DNA from: Favolaschia claudopus
Lineage: Eukaryota; Basidiomycota; Agaricomycetes; Agaricales; Mycenaceae
Direction: 5' to 3'
Assembly: GCA_037176885.1 (NCBI GenBank)
Contig: JAWWNJ010000012.1
Location: 868,001 to 932,000 of the forward strand
Length of the DNA stretch: 64,000 bases
Every line of letters starts with the position of its first letter. Position 1 is the stretch's first letter. Shown here one piece after another: positions 32,791-41,687 of the stretch. The translations under genes and the position numbers were made by a program. The notes beneath the pieces were generated by a model. It saw only the letters and a list, made by a program, of their open reading frames with translations, was not told the DNA's origin and did no database searches.

Positions 32791-33265
32791 GGAAGCAAAA
32801 TGCGGGTTTACTAGGGTGGATGATGGGGAATTAAGGGGTGGGATGTTTGGTGGAGAATGCCGTTGCCAAGGCGCGAGGGCGGTCGATGCCAAGCCGGTGG
32901 TTCCAAAGAGCGGGCGGATGTGGGCGAAACGGAATGGGTATCGATGTCGGGGGTCGTGAGATAAAACTCGGTGACTGCCGTGAAGAAATCAAAAAGAATC
33001 GTATACGCATTTGGTTCGATGAGTACCAGTAACCGATCCATCAATATCCGGTACCATCAGTATTGACCAAACGCAAATGCTGGCAAATTTTGGTGGCGAA
33101 AGATTTTGCACCGGAGATCACAGGGCAAACAGACACAAAGGTACGCATTTGGGTCCCCAGGGAGTACATGAGGCTACCCAATGACTTGGCTGGGTGCGTG
33201 GTTTTTGAAACTGTATCCTACGGCTACGTCCGTGTATTTTAGTTTATATATTAGAGCTAGGGCTC
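32791..33265. other. Right subterminal region of the giant element
   Basis: No gene. It ends in tttatatattagagctagggctc directly before the right AGACAAG. It should contain the right transposase-binding sites. Confidence 0.5.
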
Positions 33266-33272
33266 AGACAAG
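33266..33272. repeat. Target-site duplication of the giant element, right (AGACAAG)
   Basis: Second copy of the 7-bp duplication; see 13,326-13,332. Just inside the element the base triplet tca supplies the stop codon that now ends the truncated copia frame. Confidence 0.92.
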
Positions 33273-36200
33273 TCCATAATTTCTCGTCCCAGATAGATAG
33301 CGCAAGACGCGTTTACACGCCGTAAAGTGTTCGGGCCCAGGATTGGCCGAGTATTGGCTGAGGGCGGTAACGGCGTACGCGATATCCGGACGCGTGCAGA
33401 TGGCGGCGTACATGAGTCCACCAATCATGGATTGGTATTGGCCGCGCAGATCAGCTGGAGCCGGTGATGCGTCCGCTGGTGTCTTGCGTAGCGTGATGTG
33501 GGGATCCATTGGGGTTGAGAGCGAGTTGGCATGAGTGAGTCCGTATTTCGCGAGCAATGTCTCGATGTAGACGCGTTGAGAAAGATTTATGATACCGGCA
33601 TTCCGGTCCCGGCTAATCTCAATCCCGATGATCCGACGTGGCTCTCCCAAATCCTTCGTCTCAAATAATCCCTCGATCTCCTTCTTGGTTCTCTCTGCTT
33701 CCTCTCTCGACGTTGACATGATTAACAAGTCGTCCACCCACACTGTTATCCAAGTCCTTTCGCCGTCCCGTTCTCGGTAGTAGACGCAGTGGTCAACGGC
33801 GGTTTTGACAAGCTGGATAGTGGTGAGTTGGCGGTCGAATTCGCGATTCCATTCGCGTCCCGCTTGTTTTAACCCATATATTGTCTTTAGAAGTCTCAAC
33901 ACTCTCCCTGTTCCATCTTCAAAACCCGGTGGCTGCCTCATATAAATTTCTTCCTTCAATTCACCGTTAAGGTAAGCGCCTCGAATATCCATCTGAATTA
34001 TCTCAAGGTCTTCCAAGGCGGCGATAGCGAGTGCGGCGCGCATGGATTCAAGACGAACAACTGGAGCAAACGTCTCGGTGAAATCAATTCCAGGGATCTG
34101 CGAGCAACCGAGGGCGACAAGTCTGGCCTTGTATCTCGACACTTGGCCATGCTCGTCTACCTTCTTGACGAAAGTCCATTTACTTCCAATTGCTTCACGA
34201 CCCTCTGGTAAATCCACCAGCTCGTAAGTTCCTTTCTCTTTCAGCATTTCTAGCTCCTCTTTCATCGCATTTTTCCATTCAAAACTTTCGGCTGACTCGG
34301 TTGCTTCCTTGTAGGTTCGCGGTACACCGGTCGCGTCGGGAATCCCTCCCGCCATATAGGCAAACTCTGCTCGCTCCCCCTCGTCCTCCTGAATCCGTGA
34401 AGTTGTCGACGGTCTCGCAGCTGGGTTATTGAGCTTGCGATAGTCATGGTGGATGGTGGAACGGGATGAACGGCGAGATGGTATAGAAGGTGTGTTTCCT
34501 GTTTCGTTTTGGTGGTACGGCGATGTAGAAGTTGTCGTTGGAGGCGTGGTCGATGGCTGCGGTGGAGTCTGCGCATGCTGCTGCGACGCTATCGGCGCGT
34601 TCTGGCTCGGTGCTGTCTGCGCGTTACGCTGCGACTCTATCGGCGCCTGTGACTGCTCTCCATTCGACGTTGTCGGCGGGTGGTGTTTCTCCACGAGTGC
34701 GGGTTGTGCAGGGAGTTCTGCGGGCGATTGCTTGCTCGGCTTCCCCAGCTCCCCCTCGAGCTGCACATCGGCCGGGGGCTGAGGGCTCGGCATGACCCAT
34801 ACGACGTTTCGTGCTTCGCGAATCGCGCGATTCTTGGGATCAAAGTACTTCACGATATCTGTATGGTCTCCGAAGCCCACGAACATAAATTTCTCCGCCT
34901 TCTCGTGGTCCCCTCCCAACTTCGATAATTTCTGTGCCGGCTCACGTTTAACCCATAACTCACACCCAAACTCCTTCAGATGCGATACATCGGGCTTTTT
35001 ACGTGTCCAAGCCTCTCCAGGCGTCTTCCCCTTGAGTGCGCGCGTCGGTGCACGGTTTCGGATGTACGCTGCGTACTCGACGGCTGCCTCCCAGAGGAAT
35101 GCTGGTAAATTCCTTGCAATCAACATCGCACGCGCTAACTCTATTATAGTCCGATTGAAGCGCTCTGCTACTCCATTCGACGAGTGCGCGTACGGCGCGG
35201 GGTTCTGCAGTGTGATCCCGCGGGCCTTAAACCACGCTTTCACTGCCCCGCTCGTGAGTTCCTTCGCATTGTCCACTCGGAGGACCTTTGGCGTGTACCC
35301 ATACTGACGCTCCACCCAGACAATATAACCTTTAATCTTCTCAAACGCCTCGTCACGACGCTTCAAGAAGTCGGGTTTGCAATTGCGGGTTGCGTCGTCG
35401 GTGAAAAGGATGGCATATCGAGATTTATTAAGTGACTCGATCCGCGCGGGCCCCCAGATGTCGCTATGCGTCAATTCTCCGGGTTTCTCGCAACGGTCCT
35501 TCGCTTCCTTCGGGTACGGCTTTGTCGTCATTTTAGCTTTGACGCAAGCCTCGCATTGGCTGAACGGTGGTGAGTCTTCATCGACATTGAGTCCCTCAAC
35601 GAGCTCTTCTCGTTTCAGCCTCTCTAACCCACTGATCGCCAGGTGTCCCATCCGGCGGTGCCAAGCATCCCACGTCTGTGTGCTCGCCTCCACGGCGGCG
35701 TTTGCTCTCTCCATCTCCCCCTGCTGTTTTTGCTTGCGGGCTCGCGCTGCAATGGGGTACAGACGTCCGGTCTTGCTCCCCACAGCTAACACTCGACTAT
35801 CAGCGCGTCGCACAAATTCCACCTTGCCGTGATTGAATCGGGCTTCTAAACCCGCTTCGTCGAGTCGGCTAATTGAAAGTAGGTTGTGCGCGCAGCTCGG
35901 TGCGTACAGCACGTCAAGTAATCGGTGTGTTATAATCTTCCCATCGACGTCACAGTCTAATAGGATCGTTCCGCGTCCCACAGCGTGCAGCGGGGTCTCC
36001 CCAACGCCCGCGACTGGTATCTCCACCGTCCTCAACTCGATAAATGCTGATTTGTCGTTACAGATGTGCGAGGTGGTTCCGGAATCGGCAAGCCAGGAAT
36101 AAAGCGAAACAATATTGGATTGGGCGGCGTACGCGGCTTCGACAAAATCGGTACCTACGTCGGCGGCCTTATTCGCGCTCTCCTTGCGTCCTTTGCGTCC

Positions 36201-36983
36201 CGGACCCTTTCCCTCTTTTCCTCCACCTTTCGACCAGCAATCGGCGGCGATGTGACCCGTCTTGTGGCAATTGAAGCACTCTATCTTCCTCTTTCCGTCT
36301 CCCCTCGTCTGCCCAGCTCGCCCGTACATCGCGGAATTCCCATCACCGTTCTTCTCAAGACGTCGGCGATACTCTTCAAGTACCAACGAGATAAATGTGT
36401 GCGATGAGATGGTGGGGGTGTTGCTCGATGCGCCCAGGTATGCGGATGTGAAGTTGTCCCAAGATTCGGGGAGAGAACTGATGATGAGCAACAGGAAATC
36501 TTCGTCTGAGATAACGCTGCCCAAGATCGCCAACTCCTCCTGGATCCGTCTCAACTCCGTAACGTGTGCCGCAATATCCGTCGCGTCATCGGCAATCGTG
36601 CGGTACATTCGGCGGCGAAGCGACAATATTCCTAATTTCCCGCTCTTCTCCTTCACTTGCTTCAGCTGCGACCACATCTCGGCTGCAGTCTTGGCGCCCG
36701 CGATGTGGACCATCTGCGAGTCGCTCAAGGTGAGCTCGATCTGCGTCTGCGCCTTCCCGTCTAATTCCTCCCAGCGCTCTAACTGTTTCCGCTCATCGTT
36801 CGTAGGGTTATCGACGTCAACAGGAACTGGTTTGGGAGTAGTGCCCTCGATGATCTTCAAGAGGCTGCGCTCGCGCATAATGGCGTTGACACGGCGCTTC
36901 CATGGTATCCAGTTGTTGTCGTTGAGCTGCTCGATGCGGAACAGCGACGATGGCGTCGTGTCGGCGGCGGCGGTAATCGACAT
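33266..36983 (-). pseudogene. copia gag-pol, N-terminal 1238 codons (interrupted)
   Basis: Domain order on the minus strand: Gag-like region (LNDNNWIPWKRRVNAIM); CCHC zinc knuckle CFNCHKTGHIAADC; aspartic protease motif WLADSGTTSHIC; integrase zinc finger (WHRRMGHL ... CEACVKAK) and core (SDIWGP, FTDDATR, NGVAERFNRT); then reverse transcriptase (SKWTFVKKVDEHGQVSRYKA, MDIRGAYLNGELKEEIYM, and WVDDLLIMS at the YxDD position). The frame ends at RNYGLV, where the giant element is inserted; the missing RNase H lies at 12,829-13,332. No other stop or frameshift was found, so the element was probably competent before being split. Confidence 0.93.
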
Positions 36984-37057
36984 GTTTGTAGTGATAGAAG
37001 TTGTTGTTTAGATAGCGAGAATGATAACGAGTTTGTTGATTTAGATGGCAAGGGCGG

Positions 37058-37069
37058 GGGCCCAAAACC
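37058..37069 (-). promoter_or_regulatory. copia primer-binding-site candidate
   Basis: Directly after the 5' LTR the minus strand reads GGTTTTGGGCCC. This resembles the PBS of copia elements that prime from the anticodon-side half of initiator methionine tRNA (GGTTATGGGC-type). The match is by memory of that class and not checked against this fungus's tRNA. Confidence 0.4.
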
Positions 37070-37315
37070 TGTAGTGAAATATGGGGGGAAAAGTAGATAG
37101 ATTCATACGAAGTACATGCCCGTATTTATACCCCCAGGAGAACAATAGAACAAATACATATAAACCTATACGACGCGTTGACTCGTTCAACTGCGCACCT
37201 TCCTGACTCCCTTCCTGACTCCCTACCGACTCGATATCTTGACTCGAGTATGACTCGACTCATCTTCCGCAGTCTTGCTGGGCTGACTCGTCTCGTCCAG
37301 TTTCCCATCTCGACA
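37070..37315 (-). repeat. copia 5' LTR
   Basis: 246 bp, apparently identical to 12,576-12,821, followed by the AATTG target duplication at 37,316-37,320. Confidence 0.92.
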
Positions 37316-37629
37316 AATTGGCGAAGAGAATATTCATTATTTTATGCGTGCGCCGAGCGCCGAGTACACCAGAGTCAAATTGAACGACTTAAATTGATAT
37401 CGACAGGCCAGAAGTCACAGTCCGTACTGTGTTCGAGGAGGAGGCTGAGTTCAAGAATGAGTCACGACTTGGTCACGACACGGTAAACTTTGGGTTCTCG
37501 GAAGACGTGTTGTACGAGTATCTGAGACAGGCAGTACTAGTACTGCGGCTTTAGGGCCTATGTTCAAAGGATTTCCCAGTTCGTTGATGAGGTTGGAGAG
37601 AAAACGAAGAAGAAACGGCGTATTTGCCT

Positions 37630-38760
37630 CTGCTTTCCTTGCGATGCTTTGAGCAACAAGTCCAAATATTCTCCTCCTCCCGCCCTACGTCGGCGTCTCT
37701 CCTCCTGCAGCCCTTCCGATGCGTCTGGATTCACCGGGATGGTGCTGAAAATGCTCGGGGCTGCGGCCGACCGCTTTCCTCGGGAATACACAGCCCACAT
37801 TGTCACCGCCCTCCTCGCCCTCGTCGCCACCCGCCGCATCTCCCAAGGCCGCCAAACGACGCGCGAAAGAGACATGCACGGACGCGTAGTGGTTCTCACC
37901 GTGCGTCCTCTCCTCTCTCCCCTATTCCCTATTCCTTCCATTCTATCTCATCAGAATAACTAACCTCACTCGACGACGCAGGGCGCATTCACCCCCGTCG
38001 GCCTCACCCTCCTCGAGCACCTCGCGCAACGCGGCGCCCACGTCATCGCCCTCACGCCCCACCCCGTCGACTCCGAGCACATCGCAACCTACATCGAGTT
38101 ACTACAGTCGACGACCTCCAACGAGAACATTACCTCGCCTCTCCTTCCTCCATCCACGCATTTGCCTCCCGTTTCGCCTCGGGCGGCAACGCGGGCCGAA
38201 AGCCGTCTCCCCACCGCGCCTGACCTGCGTACCGACGCGCTCGTGTGTGCATGAGTACCCTACTGTCGGCGCGTTGTCCGTTTCTCCTCGCGAAATGCCA
38301 AGAGAATAGCCGCAGAGCAGCGGGAACGCCTTAGCGACGTTCTTCCTGATCACGCTCTTCCTCCCGATGATGCTCGTCGCCCCCATCGAGCGCGACCTCC
38401 GCATCGTCGATGTCGTTAACCGGTAACGAGAATGCGTAGGCATTCGAATCCGTTTCTTCTGCGTCTGCGTCTTCGCCTCCGACGACGACGCCTACACCGC
38501 ACCTCCTCCCCGAATCAACCCGCCCCCTGCGGCCCGTCCTCGTCACGCGCAACGTCCAACGTATCCTTGACGCTCTCCCCTCCGCGCGCTCCCCATTCTC
38601 TCTTCCACCCTCTCCTCATCCTCCTCCTCCACCACCTTCCCTCACTCACCGCCCACGCACCCCCCACAAATCCAACATTATCGCAGTATCAGTAACCCCC
38701 CGGCCTCAGCCGCTCCGAGATAATCGCCCCGCTGCTTGGTGGGGGTTTGTTTGGTAGAAT
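37630..38760 (+). pseudogene. Short-chain dehydrogenase-like gene, frameshifted (unit A)
   Basis: Two exon-like blocks are good. The first contains SNKSKYSPPPALRRRLSSC and ends RDMHGRVVVLT. After a GTGCGT...GCAG intron the second gives GAFTPVGLTLLEHLAQRGAH, an NAD(P)-binding start, then IATYIELLQSTTSNENIT. Further on, family motifs appear but in changing frames: TFFLITLFLPMMLVAPIERD, LRPVLVTRNVQRILDALPSA, and, after a run of six C at about 38,695-38,700, SRSEIIAPLLGGGLFG. The frame changes without suitable introns, so I call it a pseudogene. The best fit is the Agaricomycete SDR family with a DUF1776-type arrangement (recognised from memory). Confidence 0.65.
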
Positions 38761-38949
38761 TATGTGCGTGCTTTCTGCTTTTTATTTTACGTCTTCTATC
38801 TTCGTTTACCCGGTCTTTGTTTTGAGCCTCCTTTCCTTCTTCCTTCTCTTCTATCTTCGTCTTGTTCATCCTTTAATCTTCGCTTGTATTCATTCGATCT
38901 TCGTCCTCTTCAATTCTCATCTGTTCTATCTTCGTTCTTGCTTTCACTT

Positions 38950-41240
38950 GTCTGATCACTGACTACAATGGCACAGATACCTCCTCCTCACGAAGAGCGC
39001 GTCCGCGAGCGCGCAGAGCATGCTGTATGTGTTGTTTTTTTACCGACGCCGTTTGAGGTGGGTTTACTTAGTCTTTTCTTTTCGTCGCCGTCTGAGTCTT
39101 CGCGTTGTACTACTGTAGTCTTTGCTTCCGATCGTCGCTTCACGCCCACATGTCCCAGCACTTGTGCAGAGATCCGGTGGAGATCAGACTCGGCGGCTCG
39201 GCGGTGGTCGCCCGCGTTAGCCTTGGCGTTTGCCTGGTGCGAGCGCATCCGACTTGCGTATGTGGGGAATCGGAGTGCGTAGACGTACAGCGGTCGAGGA
39301 GGAGGGTGTGCAGGGCAGCGTCTTCGCTGGCTTCGTCTTCGTCTTGTCCTCGCTGTTGATGGTGGCGGTGGTCCATTGCGTTGTGGAGAGATACGGCTGA
39401 GGTCGTATCTGCGTCTCCGCCTCCTCCATCGTTCTCGTCTGGCGAGCGGGATATGTGTCACCCTCACCTGTAACAAGAGTCTTATTTAGACCACGCGGTG
39501 ATCGCGCTCGTTAGTGGCCGCTCGGAGAAAGGATGGTGCCGCCACCCTCGCGACCGACCTGCGCATTGGGGATTGGAGTGTTCGGAGGAGTGAGGTGATC
39601 GGGAGGAGCGAGGCGTCACCGCTGGCGCCGTTCTCGTCAAGAGACTGCGACATTGTTGGTGGTGGTGATTCGTTGCGGAGAGATGGGCATGGGGCGGGGC
39701 TGAGGTGTGCGGCCATGTTTCCAGCGCTTTGGGCAGAGATAGCGGTGGCCCTTGTTAACGTTTGCTTGGTGCGGGTGGAGGCTGCCGCCTACATTTTTGA
39801 GTGTCTCGTGGGGGTACGAGTGCGGTGGAGGAGAGACGCTGACGAGGCGGGGGAGCGGTAATACGCTGGCTCCATCTTCGGCTCTGTCGTTGATGGCGGT
39901 GGTGGATGGGGTGGGGTTGCGGAGATGTATGCCCCTTCGCCTCCTCGTCCGCGACGGCTCTCGCGAGCGGGAGTAACAACAGTCTGAGATCGAGGATGGT
40001 GCGTGTGAAGCACGTAGCAGTGTCCTCAGGCGACCGGCCTGCGCGTGGTGGATGGGATGGGGAGAAATGAGGTGGAGGTGGAGGTCGTTCGGAGGAGCGC
40101 GGGAGGCATGGGGAGCGGCAGTACGCTGTCACCGCTCACTCCGTCTTCGATCTGGGTACGCGTGTCTGTCGTGGTCTCGTCCTCGTCTGGTGGTCGGGAC
40201 GTATGTCACTCACCTGCAACAACAGTATCATTAAGACTCTACGACGCTTTTGCCCAGTGTCTCTGCGACTGTGTTTCATCCATCCATCCACTTTCTCCCT
40301 CTCTCTTTTTTTCTTTTCTCCTTCACTTTCGTTGCTGTCTACTCTGCCTGCCCTCCTCGTTCGTGAGCTCACGCGCACTTCCCCTGCTAGTGCGCATGCG
40401 GGATTGGAGTGAGGTGGCTGGAAGGAGGAGTGGGGCGTGCAGGCCAGCGTCATCGCTGGCTCCGTCTTCGTCGTTAATGCATTGATGGTAGTGGTAGCCC
40501 GTTGCGGAGAGCTGTGGTGGGGCTGAGAAGATGTTTACTTCTAATTGGCAGAGATGCGAGGCGCTCGGCGGTGGTCACCGTTGTTAGCGTTAGTGAGGAT
40601 AGTGTGGGTGGAGGCCGCCGCCTATCCCTTGCGACCACGCCGTCCTCGTCGTTGATGCTTGGCCCGTTGCGGAGAGATGGGCGGGGCTGAGGAGGAGATG
40701 TACGCGATGACGTTCTCGTCTTTGACGGCTCTGGCGGGCGAGCGGAAACTACTCACCTGTAACAACAGCCTGAGAATCAGGATAGTGCGGGTACCCGCAT
40801 CTAGCGTCCCCTGCGCATGTGGGGAGCCGAGTGCGCTACATAGGACGCTAGGATGCTCCTTGAAGAGGGCTGGCTTACGTACCGTGTGATCGTGCTTTGA
40901 GCGATGGGTAGAGCTTACTTGACCTCGAGGAAGGGGCAAGTAACTCATTCATTCATTCATTCACTCGTTCGTTGGGCGGCGTTCCCGGCCAGCTTTTTGT
41001 ATGTATTTCGCCTCTGTGTTTCTGTATTTCTGTACATGAATCCAATATGCCCCAAGAACAATTTCGCCAACGCTTCGAATATGGGTTCAATCATTGATAT
41101 CCTTCAAGTCATTCCACCTCTCGAGCACCGATGTGGATGTCCGTTGCGTCTGCTCCCATTCGGAGGGGCCAGTTTAAGCTCGCCACCTTCACCGCCCTTT
41201 TATGAGATGCAGCAAAGGTAAGGAACGCGTGAATACCTCG
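38950..41240. repeat. Degenerate GC-rich repeat field (unit A)
   Basis: A field of diverged, imperfectly tandem segments of roughly 250-350 bp. Recurrent motifs include ccgttgcggagagatgggcggggctgaggagg, tcacctgtaacaacag, and gcgtcccctgcgcatgtggggagccgagtgcg. It begins with gaagagcgcgtccgcgagcg, which is also the start of the parallel field in unit B (49,478). No protein frame persists across units. On the minus strand gttacaggtgag looks like a repeated splice donor, so the field may descend from duplicated exon-intron pieces. Confidence 0.6.
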
Positions 41241-41260
41241 TTCATCTTCCTCGTCAGGGT
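41030..41260 (-). pseudogene. Relic of the coiled-coil/TM gene T (unit A)
   Basis: The sequence tacctcgttcatctt at 41,234-41,248 and gccaacgcttcgaatatgggttc at 41,069-41,091 match the start and the transmembrane exon of gene T in unit B (53,009-53,408), but the coding frame between them is lost. Confidence 0.5.
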
Positions 41261-41687
41261 GCTAGGAATGGCTGAGCGTGCCTGTCGGTCTTCGGAGCGA
41301 GGTAGTACTGGCAAGAGTTTTTCATGCTACTTAGTACGACTCACCAACAGCCGCGAACACAATCGTCATTTGGCAGGCAGCGGTCGAGCCGGTCAAATTT
41401 TATTCAACTTCAAACGTCGGAAGGATCGCATCGAAAACTACAAGAGACGGTAAATTTCTCTTCAGATCGGCTTCAGATCGGCACGTATACATTACTTATT
41501 TATCTATATTGGTTGCAAAAATCCATTTCGTTGTCTCCATTTTATCCAATCCGCTTCGTACTCCTCTTCGTCAGCTGTCTTAATTTTAACCGCGCTTAAT
41601 TTTTCGAGGATATCTAAATGAGGGCTAGGGTGACTCTAAACGGTGTAGTGAGCGATTGAATTATTGCCTCAGCGGAGCAACTCGCCC

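Larger units (their letters stand above)
13333..33265. mobile_element. Giant KDZ-type DNA transposon with cargo (19,933 bp)
   Basis: The borders are fixed by the interrupted copia polyprotein and the AGACAAG duplication. The inside carries one transposase gene (KDZ superfamily, 13,677-17,398) next to the left end, transcribed toward it, plus about eight further genes. The termini are only weak inverted repeats: left CACCCCTGGTGCTAGTA against right-end reverse complement GAGCCCTAGCTCTAATA, 11 of 17 positions equal. The right subterminal 1.4 kb has two tandem-repeat arrays. Known KDZ (Kyakuja-Dileera-Zisupton) elements in Basidiomycota are large and associated with CxC clusters and with TET/JBP genes; here a TET/JBP-like homologue is also present. 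That the whole block moves as one unit is inference, strongly favoured by the clean single insertion. Confidence 0.85.
12576..37315 (-). mobile_element. Ty1/copia LTR retrotransposon, split by a 19.9-kb nested insertion
   Basis: The element reads on the minus strand. It has 246-bp LTRs at 37,070-37,315 (5') and 12,576-12,821 (3') with TG...CA ends, a primer-binding-like site next to the 5' LTR, a gag-pol frame, a polypurine tract next to the 3' LTR and an AATTG target duplication. Without the nested insertion (13,333-33,265) and one AGACAAG copy its length is about 4.8 kb, normal for copia. The two LTRs look identical by eye, so the integration is young, and the insertion inside it is younger still. 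The corresponding site in unit B (about 47,150) is empty. Confidence 0.92.

Noticed and set aside
13333..33265. A Starship-type giant element
   Set aside because: Starships use a DUF3435 tyrosine recombinase and are known from Pezizomycotina; none was seen. The only transposase is KDZ.
12576..37315. A single 24.7-kb giant LTR retrotransposon carrying many genes
   Set aside because: The polyprotein is cut mid-codon-series and its halves rejoin perfectly; a separate 7-bp duplication flanks the inner block and a DNA transposase is inside, so nesting explains it better.
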